Notes: a model not told the origin generated them from the letters alone. DNA of 55,167 nucleotides from DATCJU01 sp036562635 (GCA_036562635.1 DATCJU010000035.1:1-55167), one strand, 5' to 3'. Shown: positions 16,491-25,671, counted from the first letter of the stretch. A program made the numbers and translations.

Positions 16491-18359
16491 TCACGACACG
16501 AGCAACCGCCTCGGCGGCCACCCGCAGGGGCCGGTGCACCCGGCGGCCGGGCGGCTCGTCCGCTCGGCGGACCACTGCGGGGCGCCCCGGCCCGCGCACT
16601 CGGTCACCACCAGCCGCAGCAACGGGTGCAACCGGTAACGCGGTGCACCGTGCGGTGCGGTACACGCCACCTGAATCAGGTTGCGGGCGACGAGCCGGTC
16701 AAGCACCGCCTCGGCCAGGGCGGCATCACCGCCCAGTGCGTCCGCGACCGTGACCGCCTCGAACTCGACGGCACCGAGCCAGGCCGCCCGGCACAGCACG
16801 GCACGCTCCGATGGGGACGACGCGCGACAGGCGGCGGCCAGCCGGTCCCGCACCCGGAGGTCACCGGCGCGCAACTCGGTCAGCGGTCGGGCAGCCAGTC
16901 GGCGGGCCAGCCGTGCCGGGGTGAGCTGGGGCTCGGTGGCCAACCGAACCCCGGCGGTCCACAGCGCCAGCGGCAGGCCACCACACCGCTCCGCGATCCG
17001 GGCGAGGGCGGATCGGTCGCCGGTCTCCGCTCCGTGCCCGGCGACGTACCGCAGCAGCGTCACGGACTCGGTGTCGGTCAGGACGTCGAGCACGACGTGC
17101 TGGGCCCCCTCCAGACCGGGTAGGCGGCTGCGACCGGTCACCAGGGCCCCGCACCCCGCGGCTGCGGGAAGCAGTGGTCGCACCTGTGCCTCGTCCGCGA
17201 CGTCGTCGAGCAGCACCAGGATTCGCCGGCCGGCGAGCAGCCGCTGGTAGTGCTCGCCCAGCCACTCCTCGTCGGCGCCCTCCGGCGGTTCCCCACCCAG
17301 CTGCCGGACCAGGCGCTCCAGCGCCACACGGGGTGGTACGGGATCCGTACCGCTCCCACCGAGGGTCAGGAACAACTGGCCGTCGGGGAAGACGTCCTGG
17401 GCTCGGTGTCCGACGGTGACGGCGAACGCGGTCTTGCCCACCCCCGGCATGCCCGTCACGGTCAGCACCGCGGGCTGGCCGATGTGCGCCGAGGCCAGGA
17501 CCTTCTCGGCCTGCGCCAGCTCGGCCACGCGCCCGACGAAGCCGGTCGGTCGCGGAGGCAGTCGTCGTGGTGGTCGGGACGGCCGGGGATGCACCTCCAC
17601 CGGGCCGTGGTCGTCGAGCGGGATGCCGGCCAGGATGGCCCGTTCCAGCTCCCGTAGCTCCCGACCCGGTTCGATGCCGAGTTGTTCGACCAGGACGGTG
17701 CGCCCCTCGCGGAAGACCCGCAGCGCGTCGCTCTGCCGGCTGGAGCGGTAGAGCACCCGCATGAGCTGGGCCCGGAACCGCTCGTGCAACGGATGGGCCG
17801 CCACCAGACTGGTCAGTTCCTCGATCAACCGGGAGTGGCGGCCGAGGGCGAGCTCGGCGTCGACACGTCGTTCCACGGCGCTCAGGCGGAGTTCCTCCAG
17901 CCACCGTGCCGTCGCCGTGACCTGCGAGGTGGGTGGTACGTCCACGAACGCACGTCCCCGCCACAACCGCTCCGCTTCACGGAAACGTTCCACGGCGGCC
18001 GCGAGCCGCCCCGAGTCGTACAACGTCGATCCCTGCCGGACCAGCTCCTCGAACCGCTGGGCGTCCAGCTCACCCGGTTCGACGTGCAGCACGTAACCGG
18101 GTGGCCGGGTGAAGAGCCGGCGCGCCGGGTCGGCACCCGCGGCACGTAACCGTCGGCGCAGACGGGAGACGTACTGCTGCACCAGGTTCACCGCGGCGGC
18201 GGGCGGATCCTCACCCCACAGTTCGTCGACCAGCCGTTCCGACGGCACCACCTGACCGTGGTTCAGCAGCAGTACGACCAGCAGAGAACGTTCTTTTCCC
18301 GGAGCGTGCAGCGGACGGTCGGCCTTGACGACCAACGGGCCGAGGACGCCGAACTCCAC
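16491..18359 (-). CDS. SARP-family transcriptional activator with NB-ARC domain
   Basis: This 622-residue AfsR/DnrI-type regulator has an OmpR-like winged helix at about 1-95 (PLHAPGKERSLLVVLLLNHGQVVPSERLVDELWG, NLVQQYVSRLRRRL). A bacterial transcriptional activation domain spans about 100-245. An NB-ARC ATPase starts at about 272 with P-loop GMPGVGKT (303-310), Walker B RILVLLDDV and GLPLALW, then a short winged-helix tail. It lacks the TPR region of full AfsR. SARPs activate secondary-metabolite genes by binding 11-bp-spaced repeats upstream of the -10, and such repeats occur directly downstream in front of the P450. The GTG has GGGAGG at 6 nt. It is inferred to be the pathway-specific activator of the P450/pentapeptide unit. 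Confidence 0.93.
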   Translation of the reverse strand: MEFGVLGPLVVKADRPLHAPGKERSLLVVLLLNHGQVVPSERLVDELWGEDPPAAAVNLVQQYVSRLRRRLRAAGADPARRLFTRPPGYVLHVEPGELDAQRFEELVRQGSTLYDSGRLAAAVERFREAERLWRGRAFVDVPPTSQVTATARWLEELRLSAVERRVDAELALGRHSRLIEELTSLVAAHPLHERFRAQLMRVLYRSSRQSDALRVFREGRTVLVEQLGIEPGRELRELERAILAGIPLDDHGPVEVHPRPSRPPRRLPPRPTGFVGRVAELAQAEKVLASAHIGQPAVLTVTGMPGVGKTAFAVTVGHRAQDVFPDGQLFLTLGGSGTDPVPPRVALERLVRQLGGEPPEGADEEWLGEHYQRLLAGRRILVLLDDVADEAQVRPLLPAAAGCGALVTGRSRLPGLEGAQHVVLDVLTDTESVTLLRYVAGHGAETGDRSALARIAERCGGLPLALWTAGVRLATEPQLTPARLARRLAARPLTELRAGDLRVRDRLAAACRASSPSERAVLCRAAWLGAVEFEAVTVADALGGDAALAEAVLDRLVARNLIQVACTAPHGAPRYRLHPLLRLVVTECAGRGAPQWSAERTSRPAAGCTGPCGWPPRRLLVS

Positions 18360-18598
18360 GTCGTACCTCCCGTGGTGGGGAAGGGTGAACGACAGCTGCC
18401 CTTGTGAGACGGCTGGTTCGGCGGCGGCCCTACCGTGCTTACCACCAGTGAAGGTCGGACCACAGAGAGCAACCAGGGGATTTCGGAGTCAACCACGCAG
18501 GACATCCCGACCCCCGAACCGGGCGGATCCGGATGTCCGAACCCGCCCGGGATAACGCCACTGGCCGCTCGACCGACCGGTGTGCGCCGGCCGGACGG

Positions 18599-18934
18599 TC
18601 AGCGGAGAACGTCGCGCACGGTCCCGTCGGCGGCGGCGACCAGAACGGGTGCGGATGCCCCCAGGTCCCGCACCGCGGCCAGGGACTCGGCGTCGACCTG
18701 CTCCTCGGCGGTCACCACGGCCGCGGCCTCCAGACCCTCGGCGCCGCTGGCCACGGCCGCGGCGACCGCCGCCTGCAGTGCGGTCAGCCGCAGCGACGGG
18801 AGGGACACCGTGCACGCGGCGTAGGTGCGCCCGTCGGTGTCCCGCACCGCGGCCCCCTCGGCGGCTCCGGTACGCGCTCGAGCCGACCGGGCCAGGGTCA
18901 CGATCTTGGCGTCCTCCGGGTCCAGTTCACTCAC
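18599..18934 (-). CDS. Cytidine deaminase-like protein (Rv2365c-type)
   Basis: This 111-residue protein resembles the cytidine/deoxycytidylate deaminase fold at the level of ARTGAAEGAAVRDTDGRTYAACTVSLPSLRLTALQAAVAAAVASGAEGLEAAAVVT. The zinc-binding HAE and PCxxC motifs of a true deaminase are absent, so catalysis is doubtful. It occupies the Rv2365c position after the CorC-like gene and before era in the M. tuberculosis order. The GTG (VSELDPEDAKIV) overlaps the end of the CorC-like gene by eight bases; another GTG lies three codons earlier. It is conserved and its function is unknown. Confidence 0.8.
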   Translation of the reverse strand: MSELDPEDAKIVTLARSARARTGAAEGAAVRDTDGRTYAACTVSLPSLRLTALQAAVAAAVASGAEGLEAAAVVTAEEQVDAESLAAVRDLGASAPVLVAAADGTVRDVLR

Positions 18935-20297
18935 GTCGGCCACGGCCGTCCTCGTCCTCCTCGTCGTCGTTCCTCTGTCCCGCCCCCGGGAAGCGCGCGA
19001 GCAGGGCGTCCCCCACCGGGCGCACCAGCACCGTCGTGATGCGCATCCGTCCCCGGCGGTCCTTGCCCCCCTCGGCCCGCAGCCGAAGGCCCGCCAGCTC
19101 GGCCTCGGCCCCGGGCAGCGGCACCCGGCCCAGACGCTGGGCGAGCAGACCACCCACCGTCTCCACGTCCTGGTGGTCGAAGTCGACCGCGAAGACCGCG
19201 CCCAGGTCCTCCACCGGCAGTCGGGCGCTCACCCGGACCGACCCGTCCTCCAACCGCTCGATCGGGGGGTGTTCCTCCTGGTCGTACTCGTCGGTGATCT
19301 CGCCGACGATCTCCTCCAGGATGTCCTCGATGGTCAGCAGGCCCGCGGTGCCGCCGTACTCGTCGACCACGATCGCCAGATGGTTACGGGAGAGCTGCAT
19401 CTCGCGCAGCAGCTCGTCCAACCGCTTGGAGTCCGGCACGAAGCGGGCGGGGCGCATCAGCTCACCCACCGTCGGCAGCTGTTCGGCCGCCTCACCGTCG
19501 AACCCGCCGACCTCCACCGCGGCCTGCACCAGGTCCTTGAGGTTGATCACGCCGACGATGTCGTCGACGCTCTCCCCGATCACCGGGACACGGGAGAACC
19601 CGCTGCGCAGGCACAGCGCCAGCCCCTGCCGCACCGTCTTGTGCTGCTCGATCCACACGATCTCGGTGCGGGGCACCATCACCTCGCGCGCGATCGTGTC
19701 GCCGAGCTCGAACACCGAGTGGATCATCTCGCGCTCGCCGGCCGCGACCACACCGCGCTCCTGCGCCATGTCGACCATCTCGCGCAGCTCCACCTCGGTG
19801 GAGAAGGGCCCCTCCGGGAATCCCTTGCCGGGGACGATCGCGTTGCCGACCAGGATCAGCAGCCGGCTCAGCGGGCCCAGGACGCGGGCCAACGCCCACA
19901 CGGGTGCGGCGACCAACAGCCCCACCCCGTAAGGGTGTTGCCGGCCGATGGTGCGTGGTCCCACGCCCACCAGCACGTAGGACACCACCAGCATCACCAG
20001 GCCGGCGACCAGCACGGCCACCCACTCGGGGTGCAGCAGGCGCAGCGCCACCACGGTGACCAGCACGGTGGCGGCCAGCTCACAGGCCAGGCGCAGCAGC
20101 AGGAGCAGGTTGATGTGGCGGGGGCGGTCGGCGATCACCTGTTCCAGGCGCCGTGCCCCGGCCCGTCCCTGCCGGACCAGCTCGGCCACCCGGGCCGCGG
20201 AGGCACTGCCCAGGGCCGCGTCCGCCGCAGCGAAGGCCCCGGCGGCCAGGACGAGCAGGACGGCCAGGACCAGCAACCCGGCAGAACTGCTGAGCAC
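18927..20297 (-). CDS. CNNM/CorC-type (hemolysin family) membrane protein with CBS pair
   Basis: This 456-residue protein has an N-terminal DUF21 transmembrane domain with four hydrophobic segments (about 1-150). A CBS pair follows at about 190-330 (VMVPRTEIVWIEQHKTVRQGLALCLRSGFSRVPVIGES, RFVPDSKRLDELLREMQLSRNHLAIVVDEYGGTAGLLTIEDILEEIVGEI). A CorC/HlyC transporter-associated domain (VRVSARLPVEDLGAVF) and an acidic tail complete it. Relatives are implicated in magnesium or cobalt efflux; the name hemolysin is historical. It lies 11 nt downstream of ybeY in the conserved ybeY-corC order and overlaps the next gene. Confidence 0.93.
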   Translation of the reverse strand: MLSSSAGLLVLAVLLVLAAGAFAAADAALGSASAARVAELVRQGRAGARRLEQVIADRPRHINLLLLLRLACELAATVLVTVVALRLLHPEWVAVLVAGLVMLVVSYVLVGVGPRTIGRQHPYGVGLLVAAPVWALARVLGPLSRLLILVGNAIVPGKGFPEGPFSTEVELREMVDMAQERGVVAAGEREMIHSVFELGDTIAREVMVPRTEIVWIEQHKTVRQGLALCLRSGFSRVPVIGESVDDIVGVINLKDLVQAAVEVGGFDGEAAEQLPTVGELMRPARFVPDSKRLDELLREMQLSRNHLAIVVDEYGGTAGLLTIEDILEEIVGEITDEYDQEEHPPIERLEDGSVRVSARLPVEDLGAVFAVDFDHQDVETVGGLLAQRLGRVPLPGAEAELAGLRLRAEGGKDRRGRMRITTVLVRPVGDALLARFPGAGQRNDDEEDEDGRGRRE

Positions 20298-20308
20298 TCC
20301 CGCCTACC

Positions 20309-20887
20309 TCAGTCGAGGGTGCCGGACTCCGGACCGTCGGCGTTCTCCGGCGGCCGCGGTCCGTCCAGGCCGACGGTGCCCAGCACCCGGTCGTCGGCAC
20401 TGCGCTGGGCGGCCCGTCGGGCAGCCTCCTCCCGCTCCGCGCGGAAGTCGGCGAGGATCTGGTTCTGCAGCGCGAACATCTCCCGCTCCTCGGCGGGTTC
20501 GGCGTGGTCGTACCCGAGCAGGTGCAGGACCCCGTGCACGGTGAGCAGGTGCAGTTCGTCCATCAGCCCGTGACCGGCCTTGCGGGCCTGTTCCCGGGCG
20601 AACTCGGGGCACAGCACGATGTCACCGAGCAGGGCCGGACCCACACCCGCGGCGTCGGGACGGCGGGCCGAGTCCAGCTCGTCCATCGGGAAGGCCATGA
20701 CGTCGGTCGGGCCGGGCAGGTCCATCCACCGCTCGTGCAGGTCGGCCATGACGTCCAGGTCGACCAGCAGCACGGAGAGCTCGGCCATCGGGCTGACACC
20801 CATCCGATTCAGCGCGTAACGGGCCACCGCGACGATCGAAGCCTCGTCGACGGCTATCCCGGACTCGTTGGCGATCTCGATGCTCAT
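20309..20887 (-). CDS. ybeY: Endoribonuclease YbeY
   Basis: This 192-residue zinc endoribonuclease acts in 16S rRNA maturation and ribosome quality control. The catalytic metal site appears as HGVLHLLGYDHAEPAEEREMF (H-x3-H-x5-H). The upstream block GPTDVMAFPMDELD and the GDIVLCPE strand are typical. The C-terminal 35 or so residues after EREEAARRA are a low-complexity extension beyond the E. coli length. It is followed by the CorC-like gene at 11 nt and preceded by phoH, a near-universal bacterial arrangement. Confidence 0.96.
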   Translation of the reverse strand: MSIEIANESGIAVDEASIVAVARYALNRMGVSPMAELSVLLVDLDVMADLHERWMDLPGPTDVMAFPMDELDSARRPDAAGVGPALLGDIVLCPEFAREQARKAGHGLMDELHLLTVHGVLHLLGYDHAEPAEEREMFALQNQILADFRAEREEAARRAAQRSADDRVLGTVGLDGPRPPENADGPESGTLD

Positions 20888-20975
20888 CCCTGCTTCTTCA
20901 CGATCCCGTCGGTGGAATGGGTGATGGGCGCCGTGGCGCCCGTGATGGCCTTACCCACGTGCTCGCGCCTGCCAC

Positions 20976-22058
20976 CTACTTGCGACGCCCCTGGTTACGG
21001 CGGAACCGGTTTCCGCCCACCTCGCCGCTGCCCGCGGCACGCTGGGTCGCGTCCCACCGGGCGTAGGCGTCCACGATGTCGCCCACCAGCCGGTGCCGCA
21101 CCACGTCGTGGCTGGTCAGCTCGGCGAAGTGGACGTCCTCGACCCCGTCGAGGATCTCCTGCACCACCCGCAGGCCGGACACCTGTCCGTTGGGCAGGTC
21201 GATCTGGGTGACGTCACCGGTCACCACGATCTTGGACCCGAACCCGAGCCGGGTGAGGAACATCTTCATCTGCTCGGGCGTGGTGTTCTGCGCCTCGTCG
21301 AGGATGATGAAGGCGTCGTTGAGGGTCCGGCCCCGCATGTAGGCCAGCGGGGCGACCTCGATGGTGCCCGCCTGGGTCAGCCGTGGGATCGACTCGGGGT
21401 CGACCATGTCGTGCAGCGCGTCGTACAGCGGGCGCAGGTAGGGGTCGATCTTCTCGTACAGCGTGCCCGGCAGGAACCCCAGGCGCTCGCCCGCCTCCAC
21501 CGCGGGGCGGGTGAGGATGATCCGGTTGACCTGCTTGGACTGCAGGGCCTGGACCGCCTTGGCCATCGCCAGGTACGTCTTCCCGGTCCCCGCCGGACCG
21601 ATTCCGAACACGATCGTGTGACGGTCGATCGCGTCGACGTACCGTTTCTGGTTCAGGGTCTTGGGCCGGATGGTCCGCCCACGGCGGGACAGGATGTTCA
21701 GGCTGAGCACGTCGGCCGGCGACTCCTCGGTGCCGGCCGAGAGCATGGTGACGGTACGACGCACCACGTCCGGGCCGATCTGCTGTCCGCGGTTGACCAG
21801 GGTGACCAGCTCGGTGAAGACCCGCTCGGCGAACGCCACGTCGGCGGGTTCACCGGTCAACGTGACCTCGTTCCCCCGGACGTGGACATCGGCGTCGAGG
21901 AGGTCCTCGGCGACCCGGAGGTTCTCGTCACGGGAACCGAGCAGGGCCAACACGGCGGCCTGCGGCACGGCGATCTTCGACTGTACTGATCCGTTCCGGC
22001 TGACCTCGTCCTGGACGACACCAGGACGGGCCGCTCCACCAGGTGCGGTTCCGGCCAA
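20976..22058 (-). CDS. phoH: PhoH-like ATPase
   Basis: This 360-residue ATP-binding protein of the PhoH/PhoL group has an N-terminal KH-like domain (VPQAAVLALLGSRDENLRVAEDLLDADVHVRGNEVTLTG). The P-loop ATPase contains GIGPAGTGKTYLAMAKAVQAL, Walker B IILDEAQNTTPEQMKMFLTR and TGDVTQIDLP. PhoH family members are linked to RNA metabolism, and the phoH-ybeY pairing supports a role in rRNA or ribosome processes. The start used is a TTG, because no in-frame ATG or GTG occurs before the conserved region. The true N-terminus is uncertain by several codons. Confidence 0.93.
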   Translation of the reverse strand: MAGTAPGGAARPGVVQDEVSRNGSVQSKIAVPQAAVLALLGSRDENLRVAEDLLDADVHVRGNEVTLTGEPADVAFAERVFTELVTLVNRGQQIGPDVVRRTVTMLSAGTEESPADVLSLNILSRRGRTIRPKTLNQKRYVDAIDRHTIVFGIGPAGTGKTYLAMAKAVQALQSKQVNRIILTRPAVEAGERLGFLPGTLYEKIDPYLRPLYDALHDMVDPESIPRLTQAGTIEVAPLAYMRGRTLNDAFIILDEAQNTTPEQMKMFLTRLGFGSKIVVTGDVTQIDLPNGQVSGLRVVQEILDGVEDVHFAELTSHDVVRHRLVGDIVDAYARWDATQRAAGSGEVGGNRFRRNQGRRK

Positions 22059-22191
22059 CGGGCTTCTGGCCTGCCTTCTGCGCTTGCACGCGCGATCGGT
22101 TTGCTTCGGACAACCTCGATGCTAACCGTCCGGCCGCCCTCCCCGCACCAGGCTTTCCGCCACGTGCCTGCGCCGTGGTGCGGGGATCGGA

Positions 22192-22554
22192 TCAGCCGAC
22201 CTGGGCCATTCCGCCCAGTCGCTCCCCACCGAGCACGTGCAGGTGGGCGTGGAAGACGGTCTGCCCGGCGTCCGCCCCGGTGTTGAACAGCAGCCGGTAG
22301 CCGCTCTCGGCGACACCTTCCTTCTCCGCGACCGCGGTCGCGGCCCGGAACACCGCCACCAGCAGCTCCGGGGCCTCCTTGGCCAGGGCTGCCGCGTCCT
22401 GGTGGTGCTCCCGGGGCACCACGAGCACGTGCGTGGGCGCCTGCGGGTTGATGTCCCGGAAGGCCACGGTGGCGTCGTCGGCGTACACGACCGTGGCCGG
22501 GATCTCACCCGCGACGATCCGGCAGAACAGGCAGTCGGACGAGGTCGCAGCCAT
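22192..22554 (-). CDS. HIT-family nucleotide hydrolase
   Basis: This 120-residue HINT-type protein hydrolyses nucleoside phosphoramidates and related AMP conjugates. It starts CLFCRIVAGEIPATVVYADD, has RDINPQAPTHVLVVPREH, and ends with the histidine triad GQTVFHAHLHVLGG. Two N-terminal cysteines (CLFC) suggest the zinc-binding Hint variety. It begins nine bases after the stop of the TetR gene on the same strand, so the two are likely cotranscribed. It precedes phoH by about 130 nt. Confidence 0.94.
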   Translation of the reverse strand: MAATSSDCLFCRIVAGEIPATVVYADDATVAFRDINPQAPTHVLVVPREHHQDAAALAKEAPELLVAVFRAATAVAEKEGVAESGYRLLFNTGADAGQTVFHAHLHVLGGERLGGMAQVG

Positions 22555-22563
22555 GCCCGCAGG

Positions 22564-23229
22564 TTAACGGGTGGCCTCGCCACCCGCGTGATCACCCCTC
22601 CGCTCCGGGCGGTCCTCCGCGTGTTCCTCCGTCCCGGTGTCGGCGAGCAGCCCGGCCAGATGGGTGTCGACGGTGGCCACGATGGACTCGGGATCGAACA
22701 GTTCGGGATCGAGCAGGGCGTGCAGAGCCAGTCCGTCGAGCAACGAGTGCAGTCGCAACGCCTCGACCACCGGGTCGACCCCGGGGCGCAGGGCCCCCTT
22801 GTTCCGGGCCCAGGTGAGGATGCGCCGCAAGGCCGTCTGGGTTTCCCCGTTGACCTTCCGCTGGGCCTCGTGCAGCGACGGATCGACGCGGGAACGTGCC
22901 ACGAAGGACAGCCACACGGCCATCTCCGCGCGACGCTGCTCGTCCAGCGGCAGCAGTTCGAGGGCCAGGGCGCGCAGCACCGTCCGCGGGTCCGTGACGT
23001 CCTGCAGGGGCGCGATGCGCTCCAGGAACGTGGCGGCCGCCAGCTCCATGGCGAAGCTGAGCAACGCCTCCTGGGTGGGGAAGTAGTGGCGGAGCGATCC
23101 GGTCGACCAACCGGCCTCGGCGGCGACCGTGCGCACGGAGGCCCGTTCCACGCCGTCGCGGAGCACGACACGCCAGACGGCTTCGGCGAGCTCCCTGCGC
23201 CGTGCCTCGTGATCGACCGCCTTGGGCAT
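22564..23229 (-). CDS. TetR/AcrR-family transcriptional regulator
   Basis: This 221-residue regulator has an N-terminal helix-turn-helix: RRELAEAVWRVVLRDGVERASVRTVAAEAGWSTGSLRHYFPTQEALLSFAMELA. The helical ligand-binding C-terminal domain contains EMAVWLSFVARSRVDPSLH and a QsdR/BetI-like DGLALHALLDPE segment. The ligand is unknown. The ATG (MPKAVDHEARR) gives a standard TetR N-terminus. A 5-bp inverted repeat AGCAC/GTGCT (23242-23246 and 23262-23266) lies just upstream, near a TATAAA box, and could be its operator. No divergent target gene is adjacent. Confidence 0.9.
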   Translation of the reverse strand: MPKAVDHEARRRELAEAVWRVVLRDGVERASVRTVAAEAGWSTGSLRHYFPTQEALLSFAMELAAATFLERIAPLQDVTDPRTVLRALALELLPLDEQRRAEMAVWLSFVARSRVDPSLHEAQRKVNGETQTALRRILTWARNKGALRPGVDPVVEALRLHSLLDGLALHALLDPELFDPESIVATVDTHLAGLLADTGTEEHAEDRPERRGDHAGGEATR

Positions 23230-23571
23230 GCGGCCCTTTATAGCACGTCCGTACTGCAAAAGTGCTCGTATCGGATAGCCGCCCCGGACGGGACGAGACA
23301 CGGGAACACGGCGTTCGCGCGAGAGGAAAGGCGGGCACCGCGGCGGAGCCTGGGGGTCACTCCGCCGCGGCGCAACTCCACCGGACCGAGGGGGGAGGTG
23401 TCCGGCAGTCCATCGGGCTCAGATCGCCCGAGGCTCTTCGGCGTCACCGCCTCTAGGTAGCAGAGAGTATTGCACCACTCGTCGCGTTCGCTAGATGTAC
23501 CCCGAACAGACCATAGTTTTTTCTCTCTCCCGCACGAGGCGCCGCGATCTACCCCACCAGGTTCCCGAACA
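23230..23571. other. Intergenic region between tetR and rsmE
   Basis: No gene is supported in these 342 bases. The tetR-proximal end holds a TATAAA box (minus strand, 23237-23242) and the AGCAC/GTGCT repeat. A terminator hairpin lies at 23338-23370. The rsmE-proximal 120 bases are locally less GC-rich, with an oligo-T run near 23517, and no recognised element. Confidence 0.5.
23338..23370 (-). terminator. Intrinsic terminator downstream of rsmE
   Basis: Perfect 11-bp arms (23338-23348 and 23360-23370) with an 11-nt loop lie about 200 bases after the rsmE stop and before tetR. They probably end the hrcA-dnaJ-rsmE transcript. Confidence 0.65.
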
Positions 23572-24330
23572 TCACTCGGAAAGGTGACCTCCGGTTGCCC
23601 ACCGATCGGTCAGGACACCCAGCGCCCCCAGGGCCACCGCGGCGGCGGTCGAGGCACGCAGCACCGTCGGCCCCAGCCGCACCGGCTGGGCTCCGGCCTC
23701 CACCAGCCGACCCAGCTCGTCCTCGGTGATACCGCCCTCGGGACCCACCACGATCACCAGATCTCCCGAGGCGGGCAACCCGGCCCGCGCGATCGGCAGG
23801 TCCGCCGACTCGTGCAGTACCAGCGCCCCGGCGGCCGCCCGTACCCGCTCGGCGAGCTGTGCCGTGCTCACCGGCTCGGCCACCTCGGGCAGCCAGGCCC
23901 GGCGGGACTGCTTACCGGCCTCCCGCGCCGTGCTGCGCCAGCGAGCCAGGGCCTTGGCGCCCCGTGGCCCGTCGTCCCACCGGGCCACGCAGCGGGCCGC
24001 CCGCCAGGGCAGCACCACGTCCACACCGGCCTCCGTGGCCAGCTCCACCGCCAGCTCGCCACGGTCCCCCTTGACCAGGGCCTGGGCCAACACCACCCGG
24101 GGCTGCGGCGGCGCCACCGTCCAGGACCGCTCGACACGCAGATCCAGCGCCTCACGGTGCGTGCCGGTGACCGTGCACCGGGCCAGACCGCCCCGACCGT
24201 CGGAGAGCAACAACTGCTCCCCCACACGGATCCGGCGCACCGTCGCGGCGTGCCGCCCCTCGGGGCCGTCCAACACGGTCGCCGCCGCGGCGGGCAGCTC
24301 GTCGACCAGGAACACGGGCAAAGTCGGCAT
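23572..24330 (-). CDS. rsmE: 16S rRNA (uracil1498-N3)-methyltransferase
   Basis: This 252-residue SPOUT-class methyltransferase modifies U1498 of 16S rRNA. A PUA-like N-terminal domain (GRHAATVRRIRVGEQLLLSDGRGGLARCTV) precedes the knotted SAM site, which includes VVLAQALVKGDRGELAVELATEAGVDVVLPW, ARWRSTAREAGKQSRRAWLPEV and the signature VIVVGPEGGITEDEL...LGPTVLRASTAAAVAL. It lies after dnaJ2 on the same strand, as in Mycobacterium and many Gram-positive bacteria. Confidence 0.96.
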   Translation of the reverse strand: MPTLPVFLVDELPAAAATVLDGPEGRHAATVRRIRVGEQLLLSDGRGGLARCTVTGTHREALDLRVERSWTVAPPQPRVVLAQALVKGDRGELAVELATEAGVDVVLPWRAARCVARWDDGPRGAKALARWRSTAREAGKQSRRAWLPEVAEPVSTAQLAERVRAAAGALVLHESADLPIARAGLPASGDLVIVVGPEGGITEDELGRLVEAGAQPVRLGPTVLRASTAAAVALGALGVLTDRWATGGHLSE

Positions 24331-24450
24331 GGGGCAAGTGTCGCGCCCGCCCGAGACGCCCCCGACAGGCCCCGCCCGAGCACACCGTCAGGAGCCGGAG
24401 CACAACCCGAGCCGTGCCGAGACCACCACCTCGGCACCACCGACCGGGGA

Positions 24451-25602
24451 TCAGCGCGAGCCGAAGGAGCCCCGCAGCCGGGAGAACAACCCCCCGCCCT
24501 TGCCGTTGGTGCTCAGCTGGGGCTGGTCCTCGCCACGCAGCGCCGCCAGCTCACGCAGCAGCTCGGTCTGCCGGGCGTCGAGCTTGGTCGGCACGACGAC
24601 CTCCAGGTGCACGTGCAGGTCACCGCGGCCGTCGACCCGACCCGAGGAGTGCAGTCGCGGCATACCCCGACCGGGCAGCACCACCGCGGTGCCCGGCTGG
24701 GTGCCCGGAGCGATCTCCAGCTCCTCGAGGCCGTCGAGGGTCTGCAAGGGCAGGACCGCACCCAAGGCGGCCGTGGTCATCGGGATCTGCACGGTGCAGT
24801 GCAGATCCACCCCGTCCCGGGTGAAGGTCTCGTGCGGCAGTTCCTCCACCTCGACGTACAGGTCGCCGGGCGGGCCACCACCGGGACCGACCTCACCCTG
24901 GCTGGCCAGCCGGATCCGCATCCCGTCGCCCACACCCGGCGGGATCTTCACCGTGATGGTGCGGCGAGCCCGCACCCGGCCTTCCCCACCGCACTGCTGA
25001 CACGGCTCGGGGATCACCTCACCGAAACCCCGGCAGACCGGACAGGGGCGGGTGGTGACGACCTGCCCGAGGAAGGACCGCTGAACCGTCTGCACCTCGC
25101 CCCGGCCGCCGCAGGTGTCGCACACCTGGGGGCTGGTGTTCTCAGCGCAGCCGCTGCCGCCGCACCCGGTGCAGAGTACGGCGGTGTCCACGGTGAGCTC
25201 ACGCGTCGTACCGGCCGCGCACTCCTCCAGAGTCAGCTCCAGCCGGATCAGCGCGTCCGAACCGGGCTGTACCCGGCTCCGCGGGCCACGGCTGGTGGTC
25301 GCACCGAAGAACGCGTCCATGATGTCGCCGAGCCCGAAGCCGGCGAACGGGTCGCGCATGCCGGCGCCACCCATGCCGCCGCCGGGAGCCAGCGGGTCCC
25401 CGCCGAGATCGACGATCTCCCGCTTCTTCGGGTCGGACAGCACCTCATAGGCGGCGGTCACGTCCCGGAACCGCTCCTGGGCCTCCGGGTCGGGGTTCAC
25501 GTCCGGGTGGAGCTCACGCGCGAGCTTCCGGTAGGCGCGCTTGATCTCCTCCGGCGTGGCATCCCGCCGCACACCGAGGATGCCGTAGTAGTCCTTGGCC
25601 AC
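24451..25602 (-). CDS. dnaJ2: Chaperone protein DnaJ (DnaJ2 type)
   Basis: This 383-residue type I J-protein co-chaperone stimulates DnaK ATPase activity. The J domain (AKDYYGILGVRRDATPEEIKRAYRKLARELHPDVNPD) carries HPD. A short Gly/Met linker holds GGGMGGAGMRDPFAGFG. The zinc region has four repeats: CTGCGGSG, CDTCGGRG, CPVCRGFG and CQQCGGEG. The C-terminal substrate-binding domains follow. The GTG start follows AGGAGGACTGGAGACC. It lies 69 nt after hrcA on the same strand, the usual hrcA-dnaJ2 operon of actinobacteria, and is therefore likely controlled with hrcA in heat shock. Confidence 0.97.
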   Translation of the reverse strand: MAKDYYGILGVRRDATPEEIKRAYRKLARELHPDVNPDPEAQERFRDVTAAYEVLSDPKKREIVDLGGDPLAPGGGMGGAGMRDPFAGFGLGDIMDAFFGATTSRGPRSRVQPGSDALIRLELTLEECAAGTTRELTVDTAVLCTGCGGSGCAENTSPQVCDTCGGRGEVQTVQRSFLGQVVTTRPCPVCRGFGEVIPEPCQQCGGEGRVRARRTITVKIPPGVGDGMRIRLASQGEVGPGGGPPGDLYVEVEELPHETFTRDGVDLHCTVQIPMTTAALGAVLPLQTLDGLEELEIAPGTQPGTAVVLPGRGMPRLHSSGRVDGRGDLHVHLEVVVPTKLDARQTELLRELAALRGEDQPQLSTNGKGGGLFSRLRGSFGSR

Positions 25603-25671
25603 GGTCTCCAGTCCTCCTGCCGTGGTCCCCTGGTGGACCACGGCGCTCCTTCACGCCGGCAACCGAGGGCG

